DNA of 39,692 nt from Bacteroidetes bacterium UBA2322 (lineage in GTDB: Bacteria > Bacteroidota > Bacteroidia > Chitinophagales > UBA2359), in the NCBI GenBank assembly GCA_002345145.1, contig DDVC01000072.1, positions 1-39,692 of the forward strand, in the 5' to 3' direction. Below the pieces are notes generated by a model. The model searched no databases. It was not told the DNA's origin and saw only the letters and a list, made by a program, of their open reading frames with translations. The position numbers and the translations under genes were made by a program. Shown piece after piece: positions 17,863 through 26,209 of this stretch. Numbering within the stretch: the first letter of the stretch is position 1; every line of letters begins with the position of its first letter.

Positions 17863-18200
17863 AAATACACAAGCAGCCAAGCCCCGCCGAGCCGGTATTT
17901 TGGGTATAGTAAACAGCCTTTTTAGCGCTTTTTGCATAAATTTAATCGTTATTTATGTTTCACCAAAGCCAAATTTGTTTGTGCAAATAAAAGTATGGCT
18001 AAATCCTTTTAAAAAAGGGATTTACGTTAGTATTGGTATGCAAGAAACAAAAAAACACGTTAATCAAGTTTATCACTTTTATGCGCGTGCTGCGTAACAC
18101 TGGTTAAACCAACTGTCATAAAATTGTCAAATGGCAAGGTTTTTGGTTGGTAATACTTGTTGGAATCATTTTAATTCATACCACTTAACTAACAATCACT
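17863..18200. other. Intergenic region after the glycosyltransferase pair
   Basis: A 338-base gap. A plus-strand open frame (17900-18097) has no recognisable features and is not accepted. A weak inverted repeat, AAATCC near 18001 and GGATTT ending 18023, could end the glycosyltransferase transcript but lacks a U-run. No TAnnTTTG box was seen for the following gene. Confidence 0.4.
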
Positions 18201-18629
18201 ATGCACCGCTCAACGTTATGGCTAATTGCCTTGCTTCTGTTTTTCTTCACCGCCGGTTTACAGGCATACGCTTCATCGGGTTATCAGGCTAAGGCTGATG
18301 CTGCCGAAATTGCACAGGCTGCCGGCGAGGTAAAATTAGTTCTCATTGGCATAGTTTATGACGAAACAACGCTCAAGCCCAAAGGTAATGTTACGGTTGA
18401 ACTGGTTGATGTATCAACTAAAACTACTACCAAAGCAGTGAGCCAAAAAGATGGTCATTTTTATTTTCAATTGCGCTCCGATAAATTTTATCATATCAAC
18501 CTGCGCTCCGCTGATGGCTTACTACTGGCAAGCCGAGAGCTCTCTACCGCCAATAAACAACAGGCAGAAGTTATGCAAATACTGCTTACCGTGCCCGCTG
18601 CCGTTGCTCAAAATGTAGTAAGTAATTAA
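18201..18629 (+). CDS. Small secreted protein with carboxypeptidase-regulatory-like fold
   Basis: A 142-residue protein with a signal peptide (hydrophobic core LIALLLFFFTAGLQAYA). The rest looks like one beta-sandwich of the carboxypeptidase-regulatory-like type: KLVLIGIVYDETTLKP, then NVTVELVDVSTKTTTKAV, then DGHFYFQLRSDKFYHINL. Such domains are structural or ligand-binding and common in secreted Bacteroidota proteins. There is no sorting domain. Specific function is unknown. Confidence 0.7.
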   Translation: MHRSTLWLIALLLFFFTAGLQAYASSGYQAKADAAEIAQAAGEVKLVLIGIVYDETTLKPKGNVTVELVDVSTKTTTKAVSQKDGHFYFQLRSDKFYHINLRSADGLLLASRELSTANKQQAEVMQILLTVPAAVAQNVVSN

Positions 18630-18673
18630 TACCACCCAATACACCGGCATTAAAATAGCTCCTTTTAAACTTG

Positions 18674-18705
18674 TTTGTCAAAACGGGTTATTTGTCTTAC
18701 TTTTG
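18674..18705 (+). promoter_or_regulatory. Complete Bacteroidota promoter, probably leaderless
   Basis: TTTG at 18674-18677, a 20-base spacer, then TACTTTTG at 18698-18705. Both elements and the spacing match the Bacteroidota consensus. The ATG at 18709 begins only three bases after the -7 box, so transcription should start at or next to the start codon. Confidence 0.7.
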
Positions 18706-18708
18706 GGC

Positions 18709-19698
18709 ATGAATACACAAAAAACCGTTTTGGTAACCGGCGCGGCGGGCTTTATCGGCAGCCATTTAACAGAGTATTTGGTGCAGCAAGGCTTTACAGT
18801 GCGGGCAATGGTGCGTTACAGCTCGCGCCCGCAATTAGGAAATTTGGAGTTTTTGCCCAAAAACATCTTATCCGAAGTAGAAATTGTAAAAGGCGACCTT
18901 AAAGACCCCGATTTTTGCTACCATGCGGTACGGGGTTGCCAATATGTGTTTCACTTGGGCGCACTCATTGCCATTCCGTACTCTTATGTAAATCCTACCG
19001 ATTTTGTTCAGACCAATATAAACGGCACTACTAACCTGCTCAATGCTGCCCGAAAAACCGACAGCATTGAGCGCTTTATTCATACCTCTACCTCTGAAGT
19101 GTATGGCACCGCCCTTTATACACCCATAAATGAGCAACACCCCTTACAGCCACAATCGCCGTACTCTGCCAGCAAAATGAGCGCCGACCACTTGGCGCTT
19201 TCTTACTTTAATGCCTTTAACCTGCCCATAACGGTGGTTCGCCCTTTTAATACCTACGGTCCGCGCCAGTCGGCAAGGGCAGTTATACCTACCATTATTT
19301 CCCAACTGCTTACCTTGCCCGCCGTTACCTTGGGCAACCTTAGCCCTGTGCGAGATTTTTTGTACGTAAAAGATACCGCAGCCGGTTTTTTACAGGTAGG
19401 CGCTCACCCTGCCACCGTAGGTAAAACCGTTAATTTGGGTACCGGCAAAGCGGTGAGCATAGCCCAAACGTATGCGCTAATTTGCCAAATAATGGGTAAA
19501 CAGCCCGTGCTGCTCTCCGATGCTGCTCGGTTAAGACCCAATAAATCAGAAGTGTTTACCCTTGTATGTAATCCTGCTCTTGCCCAAAACCTATGCAACT
19601 GGCACGCAAATTATACCTTAGAACAAGGTTTGCAAGAAACCATTGATTGGATTAGCAATAATTTGGAACTTTTTAAGCCGCAAGATTACCAGGTGTAA
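18709..19698 (+). CDS. NAD-dependent epimerase/dehydratase, LegB-like
   Basis: A 329-residue extended short-chain dehydrogenase acting on nucleotide sugars. The NAD-binding turn is TGAAGFIGSHL (G11-x2-G14-x2-G17), and the catalytic pair is Y152-xxx-K156 in PYSASK, with the serine of HTSTSEVYG before it. The segment VRYSSRPQLGNLEFLPKN and overall length resemble UDP-GlcNAc 4,6-dehydratases of the LegB group (sialic-acid-like sugar pathways), but a generic UDP-sugar epimerase is also possible. A frame two codons longer starts with TTG; the promoter only three bases upstream makes the ATG at 18709 the real start. It probably supplies sugar nucleotides for surface glycans, like the nearby glycosyltransferases. 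Confidence 0.85.
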   Translation: MNTQKTVLVTGAAGFIGSHLTEYLVQQGFTVRAMVRYSSRPQLGNLEFLPKNILSEVEIVKGDLKDPDFCYHAVRGCQYVFHLGALIAIPYSYVNPTDFVQTNINGTTNLLNAARKTDSIERFIHTSTSEVYGTALYTPINEQHPLQPQSPYSASKMSADHLALSYFNAFNLPITVVRPFNTYGPRQSARAVIPTIISQLLTLPAVTLGNLSPVRDFLYVKDTAAGFLQVGAHPATVGKTVNLGTGKAVSIAQTYALICQIMGKQPVLLSDAARLRPNKSEVFTLVCNPALAQNLCNWHANYTLEQGLQETIDWISNNLELFKPQDYQV

Positions 19699-19706
19699 CC
19701 AACTTG

Positions 19707-19732
19707 TGCCACACTACTCCGCTTCGGTGGCA
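19707..19732. terminator. Hairpin in the convergent gap between the epimerase and lpxD
   Basis: TGCCAC 19707-19712 pairs with GTGGCA 19727-19732. An alternative pairing uses GTGGC 19733-19737, followed by TTT on the plus strand. It lies in a 40-base gap between convergent genes and may stop transcription from both sides. Confidence 0.4.
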
Positions 19733-19738
19733 GTGGCT

Positions 19739-20677
19739 TTACAACAGTTTGCGTAGTTTATCCCATGCGGCGCTAAGTTGTTTGAGCATAGCTAACTGGC
19801 GCATCATGGTGCGCGCCTCCTGCACCGGCGAGCCAAAATAGGTTTTACCACCTTCTAAGGAATCAGGCACTCCTGATTGGGCAAGTACCGTAGCGCCGGC
19901 GCCAATGGTGAGCGTTTTTGATACACCCACCTGCCCCCATAGGGTTACATTATCTTCTATAATGGTTTTGCCGCCTACACCTACCTGAGCCGCAAACAGG
20001 CAGTTTTTGCCAATGACCGCTCCATGACCAATATGTATATGGTTGTCAAATTTAGTGCCGCGCCCTATTACGGTATCGCCCGATACGCCTATGTCTATGG
20101 TGCAGCAAGCGCCTATTTCTACGTTGTCTTCTATAATTACCCTCCCACACGACAGCATTTTATCGTAGCCTTCGGGGCGGCGTTTAAAGTAAAAAGCATC
20201 AGAGCCTATTACCGAATTGGCGTGTATAATTACATTGTTGCCTATAATTACATTGGGGTAAATAACCACATTGGGGTAAATAAGGCAGTTATCGCCTATG
20301 GTTACGTTATTGGCTACCACCGCGCCGGGCATAATAAGGGTGTTGTTACCTATGGTGGCATTGCCGCGCTCGGTTAAAATGGGTTCAAACGGGCAAAAAT
20401 GCCTTACCAGCGTGTTGTAATCTCTAAACGGGTCATCGGTAAAGAGTAGGGTTTTATTGAGCGGGTTTGGCACATCGGGCTGATTGATGAGTACTACCCA
20501 TGCTTGGCTGTTTAAAGATTTGGCATAATACTTAGGATGGTCCACAAAGGTGATATCGCCGGGGGTTACTTTGTGTATTTCGTTTATGCCGTTTATGTGT
20601 GTGTAGTTGCCGGGTATCAGTTGGGCATTGATGAGCGGGAGCAGTTGGCTAACCGGAATTTGTTGGGTAAACTTCAT
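19739..20677 (-). CDS. lpxD: UDP-3-O-acylglucosamine N-acyltransferase
   Basis: A 312-residue protein with the LpxD layout: an N-terminal uridine-binding domain (about 1-95), a long left-handed beta helix of hexapeptide repeats (about 100-270; NATIGNNTLIMPGAVV) and a C-terminal helix. The catalytic histidine is H218 in HIGHGAVIG. The enzyme adds the second 3-hydroxyacyl chain in lipid A synthesis, in the cytoplasm. The open frame extends 32 codons upstream but the ATG at 20677 gives the normal N-terminus MKFTQQIPV. It is the last gene of a possible minus-strand unit after the CoA-binding and alpha-galactosidase genes. It is away from other lipid A genes, so it could be a second LpxD-like paralogue. 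Confidence 0.85.
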   Translation of the reverse strand: MKFTQQIPVSQLLPLINAQLIPGNYTHINGINEIHKVTPGDITFVDHPKYYAKSLNSQAWVVLINQPDVPNPLNKTLLFTDDPFRDYNTLVRHFCPFEPILTERGNATIGNNTLIMPGAVVANNVTIGDNCLIYPNVVIYPNVIIGNNVIIHANSVIGSDAFYFKRRPEGYDKMLSCGRVIIEDNVEIGACCTIDIGVSGDTVIGRGTKFDNHIHIGHGAVIGKNCLFAAQVGVGGKTIIEDNVTLWGQVGVSKTLTIGAGATVLAQSGVPDSLEGGKTYFGSPVQEARTMMRQLAMLKQLSAAWDKLRKLL

Positions 20678-20842
20678 AAATTGCTGAAAGTAAACGGGTA
20701 ATTGAGTTATGCGAATAGGGCTGACAACTGTTGCCGGCAGTTGGTAAAAATACAGACAACCCCAATTTAACAAAAATTAGTCTTTTCTAATAACAACCCA
20801 AAACGGCAAATGGCACAAACAACCGGTGTTTTTTTATTTTGG

Positions 20843-22984
20843 TTAATGTGCCGGTTGTGTGTGGGCGGTTTCAAATTTTAACAAATAACCTTGTTGCCAA
20901 GGCAGGGTTTGGGTTATTTCCCATTGGTTTAGGCTTATTTGGAGTTGTTGGCTAAAAATCCATATATTGGTTGGCGGCCGGGTAATTGCAGCGCTTTGTA
21001 TTTGTATATAGCCGAGGGCGGTTATATGCCAATGTTCTACATCGGCGCAGGGAAACAAATGAGCGTTTCCGCCGGCTAACGCTACGGGCTCTTGTGTATT
21101 TACCGCCATCAAACACACGCTTTCGTAAGGCATAAGGTTTAGGGTTTGGTTTTGCGGGTGCAGGTGAGTTTGGGTATGACTGTTGTAAAGGCAGTTTTGA
21201 TAGGCAGGAGGCAATACGGCAGCCTCATGGGCAAGGTTAATTGCCGCTATTTTACCCGATAGGTTGCAAAAAGCCAAATAATGCAAATTGCCAATGGTAA
21301 AATAAACCCGATATGCCTCATCTGTTTGTATTACCCGATGTATATTTTTTGGCCTGAGCGGAAACTGCGAGCAATACAAACGCAGAGTTTGGGGCGAGTA
21401 TTCCCCTATATTATCGGAAACAAATTGCAATGACCCAAAAATTTGGTTCACTAAAAACAAGGTAAACTGCTGCTGGGGTGTAAGACGGTGGTTATGGTTA
21501 GTATTGCGCAAAATACTAACATCGGGGTCGTTAAAAAAGAGTTTACCATTTAGGTGGTGGCGGTGTATGGTATTTTTTATGGCGCTAATGGTAGAAACAC
21601 CCTCGCGGCTGCCTATCCATTTTAACAGGGGCATATCCCAACTTAAATGCACATCTGCCCCAATACGGCAAAAATCTGTTGCCCCAAAAGCGGCTCCCAA
21701 AGGTACGCCACAGCCTAAAATGAGCTTATTGCCTACGGCTTGGCGCAGCCACTGCATAGCCTCGTACATTACAGCGCCGCGCGTTTTATGGGCAGGCGGC
21801 AACAAGGCTACGGCGTATAAAAAATCGGGTTTTACCAATTCAAAACCCCATTGGTTAAGTATGGTATCAAACACCTGCTCAAGGTAGTCTTTCACCTGAG
21901 GGTGGTAAAAATTAAGCACATACATATAGCTCTGCCACATGGTATTGTAACCGGCAGTAACGAGCTTGCCATTGGGGTGGCGCAGCAACCAATTGGGGTG
22001 GTTTTTAAACACCTCCGATTGCCGCTGACAAATAAACGGAGCCAACCACAAGCCGGGCTTGTAGCCTTGTTGCCTAATGGCGTTGGTTACCGTAGCCAAC
22101 CCATCGGGAAACTTGGCGGCATTAACCTTTAACCAGTCGCCCACTGCATTTTGCCACCCATCGTCTATCTGAAAAATATCGAGCGGTATGTTGTTTTGTG
22201 CAAAAGCCCGAAGATTTTGGTGAATAATGTTTGCATTAATGCGGGTGTAGTAGTTATACCAAGAGGTAAACCCCGATGCTCCGCAGGTGGGCAGTTTTTG
22301 AGCATCGGGAAAAGAGGTAACCTGTTCGGTTGTTTTTCGGGCAGTTTTTACCAATTGGGCATATCGGGCAAAAACTTCTTGTTCGTTTCCGCTATCAAGG
22401 TAAAGGTTAAAAGCCTCAAAAACGGCGTTGTTGTTTAGTTGCAGCCCCCGGCAGTCTTTAAATAACCTAATTTTTCCTTGTAATGGGTTTGCCTCCATTA
22501 CAATACCGGTGTAGGCGCTGCGCTCATGGCAGGAGCCTGCAAAGGTAATGGTTGGGTTGGGTTGGAGCGGGTGGTGTTTAATATAGCCGTATGTCCAGCC
22601 GTGTATATGTCCTTTTTTTGAGGGATAGGTAAAAAAAGCATAATCACCAAAAGCATTGGCAAGGGGTTTGGCAAACCATTTTACCGGTTTAAGTTTGTGC
22701 TTGGGCAGCCACTCATCGGTAAGTGTCCATGATTGAAAACCATTGCATAATAGCCGGTCGGTTAATTCAAAAGTGTGGGGAATATGCAGCTCCACCATTT
22801 GCAGGGTAAGTGGCTGCAAAGCGGTAAGGGCAATGTTTATTTGCCTTCCCGATGCGGGGTGAAGCAGCTCTTGCACATATATTTGCAGCCCCGTATGATG
22901 CGAGCTGCCGGGTTCTTGCAGGGGCAGCGCAAGGCTGTAAGTGTTATTACCTATGAAATAAATGAGGTGCAAAACAGGAGCCAT
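20843..22984 (-). CDS. Alpha-galactosidase-like glycoside hydrolase, family 36
   Basis: A 713-residue protein of the GH36 melibiase type. An N-terminal beta-sandwich (about 1-235) precedes a TIM barrel marked by IFQIDDGWQNAVGDW and KPGLWLAPFI. The predicted nucleophile is D387 in VKPDFLYA and the likely acid/base is D444 in RIGADVHLSWD. A beta-rich C-terminal domain follows. Expected reaction: hydrolysis of terminal alpha-linked galactose (or a related sugar) from oligosaccharides. There is no signal peptide, so it is probably cytoplasmic. It begins 34 bases after the CoA-binding gene and may be co-transcribed with it. No sugar transporter or regulator is nearby. Confidence 0.88.
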   Translation of the reverse strand: MAPVLHLIYFIGNNTYSLALPLQEPGSSHHTGLQIYVQELLHPASGRQINIALTALQPLTLQMVELHIPHTFELTDRLLCNGFQSWTLTDEWLPKHKLKPVKWFAKPLANAFGDYAFFTYPSKKGHIHGWTYGYIKHHPLQPNPTITFAGSCHERSAYTGIVMEANPLQGKIRLFKDCRGLQLNNNAVFEAFNLYLDSGNEQEVFARYAQLVKTARKTTEQVTSFPDAQKLPTCGASGFTSWYNYYTRINANIIHQNLRAFAQNNIPLDIFQIDDGWQNAVGDWLKVNAAKFPDGLATVTNAIRQQGYKPGLWLAPFICQRQSEVFKNHPNWLLRHPNGKLVTAGYNTMWQSYMYVLNFYHPQVKDYLEQVFDTILNQWGFELVKPDFLYAVALLPPAHKTRGAVMYEAMQWLRQAVGNKLILGCGVPLGAAFGATDFCRIGADVHLSWDMPLLKWIGSREGVSTISAIKNTIHRHHLNGKLFFNDPDVSILRNTNHNHRLTPQQQFTLFLVNQIFGSLQFVSDNIGEYSPQTLRLYCSQFPLRPKNIHRVIQTDEAYRVYFTIGNLHYLAFCNLSGKIAAINLAHEAAVLPPAYQNCLYNSHTQTHLHPQNQTLNLMPYESVCLMAVNTQEPVALAGGNAHLFPCADVEHWHITALGYIQIQSAAITRPPTNIWIFSQQLQISLNQWEITQTLPWQQGYLLKFETAHTQPAH

Positions 22985-23018
22985 AAACTGCCGGCGTTGG
23001 TTGGTTAGTAAGGGTTAA

Positions 23019-23378
23019 TTAGTACTGATTAACCGACAACAGCACTAATGTGCAGGCATTTTCGGTTTCAATGCCGTTTTGTTGGGCAAGGGCTGCCAGT
23101 TCGGGGTTTTCGGCGCCGGGGTTAAAGATAAGGCGTTTAGGTTTCAGTTGTAAAATGTATGGGTAGTACTGCACCTGATGCTGGGGGCTTAGGTAAATGG
23201 TAATGGTATCAACGCCCTCTATGTGGGGCATACCTATTAAAATGGGGCGTCCTTCTATACTACCCTCATTTATGCCTACCGGAGCCACCTCATGCCCATG
23301 CGCCAGCAGCCTATGTACTGCCATGTTTGAGTATCGGTAGGCGTGTGCAGATGCGCCTAAAACTAAGGTTTTTTTCAT
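23019..23378 (-). CDS. CoA-binding domain protein (YccU-like)
   Basis: A 119-residue single-domain protein with a Rossmann fold of the CoA-binding type. It starts KKTLVLGASAHAYRYSNMAV, with the conserved middle HEVAPVGINEGSIEG and the C-terminal signature RLIFNPGAENPELAALA. Homologues bind coenzyme A or a nucleotide, but their cellular role is poorly defined. It lies immediately upstream of the alpha-galactosidase in the same direction. Confidence 0.85.
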   Translation of the reverse strand: MKKTLVLGASAHAYRYSNMAVHRLLAHGHEVAPVGINEGSIEGRPILIGMPHIEGVDTITIYLSPQHQVQYYPYILQLKPKRLIFNPGAENPELAALAQQNGIETENACTLVLLSVNQY

Positions 23379-23493
23379 GGTAAATTACCCTTGTAATGCT
23401 ATACTGTTGGTTAGTCCTATTGCCCATTGGGCAGCGCTTGTATTAACAAACAAGTGGGGTAGGCAGGTTCATAAAACCGTTACGGCAGCATAT

Positions 23494-23825
23494 AAGTGTA
23501 ACCCGAGTTTGATGTAAAATGGCATAATCTACCGGTATGAGCAAAAAAACCGCCAACAATTAGCACACAGATAACACAGATGAAGCTGATTAACGCCGAT
23601 TTTTGAAAAATAACGTAACTTCGCGATTGCTTTGATTTCGGATTTCGGATTGCTTTGATTTTGGGATTTTGAGGCTAAACCACTATCGGGCTTGCCGTTG
23701 TTTTGTATCTGCACAAACCACCCTTCTACCCGCGTTTATCCGTTTAATCCGCGTGAGCTGTGTGCTTTTTTTGCTGAAAACAGGTGGGGGTATCTCCATT
23801 TACGCATCAAACCTGAGCTGCGCCC
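23494..23825 (+). mobile_element. MITE-like element, copy 2
   Basis: Reverse-complement counterpart of 7071-7405. It begins AGTGTAACCCGAGTTTGATG and, read inwards from 23825, the other end begins GGGCGCAGCTCAGGTTTGAT, so the ends are imperfect inverted repeats. Inside is a short array of GATTTCG-like heptamers (about 23634-23660). It has no coding capacity. Confidence 0.6.
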
Positions 23826-23889
23826 TTGCAAACAGCCTAATTTACACCGCCTTATACGGGCAACCGGTATGCCGGTGTTGGTTATTTTG

Positions 23890-23897
23890 TACCTTTG
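23890..23897 (+). promoter_or_regulatory. Bacteroidota-type -7 box for the cystathionine gamma-synthase gene
   Basis: TACCTTTG fits TAnnTTTG and lies 40 bases before the ATG. No TTTG at the expected -33 spacing. It sits between the repeat element and the gene, so the gene keeps its own promoter. Confidence 0.45.
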
Positions 23898-23937
23898 TGC
23901 TTAGTTTGCCAAAATCCAAAATAACAGTTTACCTCTT

Positions 23938-25086
23938 ATGAAGTTTGCCACCAAAGTAATACATGCAGGCATTAAGCCCGATGCCGGTACGGGCGCTATT
24001 ATGACCCCTATTTTTCAAACCTCTACCTATGTGCAGGAAGCCCCGGGCGTGCATAAAGGCTATGAGTACGGACGCACCCAAAACCCCACCCGAACCGCAC
24101 TGCAACAAAACCTGGCAGCGCTTGAAAATGCCCGCTATGGCGTATGTTTTGCCAGTGGACTGGCTGCTACTGACTCGGTTATGCGCCGGCTTCAGCCCGG
24201 CGATGAGGTAATTGCCTGCAATGATTTATATGGCGGCACTTACAGGTTGTTTGTACGCGTGTTTCAAAAATACGGCATTAAGTTCCATTTTGTGGATATG
24301 CACCAACCTCAAAACGTGCTGCCCCTTGTAAATGAACGCACTAAAATGATGTGGGTAGAAACGCCTACTAACCCTATGCTGGGCGTTGTAGATATAGCAG
24401 CCATATCAGAAATTTGCAAAACGAACGGCATTTTATTATGTGTGGATAATACCTTTGCCTCGCCCTATTTGCAAAATCCCATAGATTGGGGAGCCGATGT
24501 GGTGGTACATTCTGTAACCAAATACTTAGGCGGGCACTCCGATGTAATTATGGGAGCGGTAATGTGTAACGACGAGGCTTTTTACCAACACCTCACCTTT
24601 CACCAAAATGCAGTAGGGGCAGTGCCTGCGCCCATGGATTGTTTTTTGGTGCTGCGCGGCGTAAAAACCCTGCATCTGCGCATGGAAGCACATTGTAAAA
24701 ATGCCGCTCAGGTAGCGGCATTTCTTGCTACCCATAAAGCAGTGGCTAAGGTAAACTATCCGGGTTTTGAAACACACCCTAACCATGCAGTAGCAAAACG
24801 GCAAATGCGCGGGTTTGGCGGCATGGTGTCTTTTTCGCTAAAACAAGATACTATGGAGGCGGCGGTAAAGGTGCTGTCTAATACGCATTTGTTTTCGCTG
24901 GCAGAATCGTTGGGCGGGGTAGAATCGCTCATTGGGCACCCGGCAACCATGACCCACGCCTCCATTCCTTTTGAAGAACGGCAAAAAACAGGCGTACTTG
25001 ACTCGCTGCTCAGGCTGAGTGTGGGCATTGAAGACCCCACTGACCTGATAGCCGATTTAGAACAGGCTTTAAATAGGGTGTTGTAG
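23938..25086 (+). CDS. Cystathionine gamma-synthase/lyase-type PLP enzyme
   Basis: A 382-residue member of the Cys/Met metabolism PLP-dependent family. The pyridoxal-phosphate lysine is K195 in SVTKYLGGHSD. Other family marks are TPIFQTSTYVQ, YEYGRTQNPTR, FASGLAATDSV and VESLIGHPATMTHASIP. It joins cysteine with an activated homoserine to form cystathionine (MetB-type) or cleaves cystathionine (lyase type); sequence alone does not decide, though the overall pattern resembles gamma-synthases. Cytoplasmic. Monocistronic. Confidence 0.9.
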   Translation: MKFATKVIHAGIKPDAGTGAIMTPIFQTSTYVQEAPGVHKGYEYGRTQNPTRTALQQNLAALENARYGVCFASGLAATDSVMRRLQPGDEVIACNDLYGGTYRLFVRVFQKYGIKFHFVDMHQPQNVLPLVNERTKMMWVETPTNPMLGVVDIAAISEICKTNGILLCVDNTFASPYLQNPIDWGADVVVHSVTKYLGGHSDVIMGAVMCNDEAFYQHLTFHQNAVGAVPAPMDCFLVLRGVKTLHLRMEAHCKNAAQVAAFLATHKAVAKVNYPGFETHPNHAVAKRQMRGFGGMVSFSLKQDTMEAAVKVLSNTHLFSLAESLGGVESLIGHPATMTHASIPFEERQKTGVLDSLLRLSVGIEDPTDLIADLEQALNRVL

Positions 25087-25175
25087 AAATGTATCTACTT
25101 GCCCGTATCTGGTCTTAACTAAATTCCTTGTGATAACCACAAAGTTAACCTACAAATACGCCACGAACCTGCCAT

Positions 25176-25236
25176 TTTTCAAAAACCTGTGCAAATCAGC
25201 CACATCCGCGTTATCCGTGTGCTAATTGCTGCCGTA
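25176..25236 (+). repeat. Partial copy of the dispersed element
   Basis: About 60 bases closely matching an internal part of the MITE-like element (7284-7345, and the reverse complement of 23540-23610), ending at GCTAATTGCTGCCG. The terminal inverted repeats are missing or too degraded to be certain. It lies in the convergent gap between the cystathionine gamma-synthase gene and truA. Confidence 0.65.
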
Positions 25237-25316
25237 AATCTTGCTAATTTAGTCTGCAAATACACCATCAATTTGAATTGCAGGCAGTACCTAAGTAGTT
25301 AGGTAGAAAAAATTGC

Positions 25317-26096
25317 CTATTGCAAATGAAGCAACGGCGTAACCCCCTCTTGTATGGTTTGACCCGGATAATATACCCGCTCTAAATATAAACCCGATGG
25401 GGGCGCTGTAAACTGAGCCGGTGTGCGGCTGGGGCGGGTAAACAAACGCTCTACCTCTGCCGCGCTAAAGTTTTCTCTGCCGGCTTCTACTAATATACCC
25501 ACCATGCGCCGCACCATTTTCCACAAAAAATGCGAGCCTACTATGTGTACCAATATGGCATTAGGTGTGGGGTATAAATGCACAAAATGCACTTCTACTA
25601 AGGTGGACTGCTCATTGGGCGAGGCATCGGTAAAAGACTGAAAATCGCGCAGCCCCTCCATAGCTTGGGCGGCGTAATCCATAGCGTTCAGATTGAGGCG
25701 GTCTTTTACCCACCATACTAATTTTTTACCAAATGCCGAACGGCGGGTAGCAATGTGGTAAACATAACTGCGGGCAATGGCGCTGTGTCGGGCATGAAAA
25801 TCGGGCGGTGCTTTTTCTACGGTAAGCAGGTTAATATCGGGCGGCAATTGGTCGTTTAACCCTATTCGTATTTGCATCGGATTAAGCGCTGTTTTCACTT
25901 CTAAATGTGCCACCTGCCCAAGGGCATGAACACCGGCATCAGTACGTCCGGCACCGTAAATTTCCAGTTCATCGGTATGAAACAACTCCCTACAAGCGCC
26001 TACTATCTCGCCTTGTATGGTACGCAACCCATGCTGCAATTGCCAGCCGGCATAGCGGGTGCCCTCGTATTCTAACGTAATTTTAAATCGAGCCAA
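25317..26096 (-). CDS. truA: tRNA pseudouridine synthase A
   Basis: A 259-residue enzyme that converts uridines 38-40 of the tRNA anticodon arm to pseudouridine. The catalytic aspartate is D53 in GAGRTDAGVHALGQVAH. Further family marks are FHARHSAIARSYVYHI and FLWKMVRRMVGILVEAG. The N-terminus MARFKITLEYEGTRYAGWQ is the expected one, and its first codon is TTG; no in-frame ATG lies before it, so this is a real non-ATG start. Monocistronic, housekeeping. Confidence 0.95.
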   Translation of the reverse strand: MARFKITLEYEGTRYAGWQLQHGLRTIQGEIVGACRELFHTDELEIYGAGRTDAGVHALGQVAHLEVKTALNPMQIRIGLNDQLPPDINLLTVEKAPPDFHARHSAIARSYVYHIATRRSAFGKKLVWWVKDRLNLNAMDYAAQAMEGLRDFQSFTDASPNEQSTLVEVHFVHLYPTPNAILVHIVGSHFLWKMVRRMVGILVEAGRENFSAAEVERLFTRPSRTPAQFTAPPSGLYLERVYYPGQTIQEGVTPLLHLQ

Positions 26097-26114
26097 AAGC
26101 AGATGAATGGTTAG

Positions 26115-26166
26115 TTGGTAGATGGTAGTGGTTAGTGGGCAATTGGTATTCAGTAGTGGTTACTAA
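26115..26166 (+). repeat. G/T-rich dispersed repeat, copy 1
   Basis: A low-complexity stretch built from units such as TTGGTAGATGGTAGTGG and CAGTAGTGGTTACTAA. A similar sequence lies in the opposite orientation at 37879-37937, and a short version occurs inside the MITE-like copy at 7187-7214. Simple-sequence convergence is possible. Confidence 0.4.
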
Positions 26167-26209
26167 CACACTCATAACGCTAAATTCGTAATTTTTTTCA
26201 TTTTTCACT

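Larger units (their letters stand above)
23379..23937. other. Divergent intergenic region with a repeat element
   Basis: A gap of 559 bases between the divergently transcribed CoA-binding and cystathionine gamma-synthase genes. Most of it is copy 2 of the MITE-like element (23494-23825). Open frames here on both strands are short, lie inside the repeat and are rejected. A TACCTTTG box at 23890-23897 serves the downstream gene. Confidence 0.6.

Noticed and set aside
17900..18097. Open frame of 65 codons after the glycosyltransferase pair
   Set aside because: No start context, no domain and a composition like the surrounding A+T-rich gap.
23529..23941. Short open frames on both strands upstream of the cystathionine gamma-synthase gene
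   Set aside because: They fall inside the MITE-like repeat and are not conserved as frames in the other copy.
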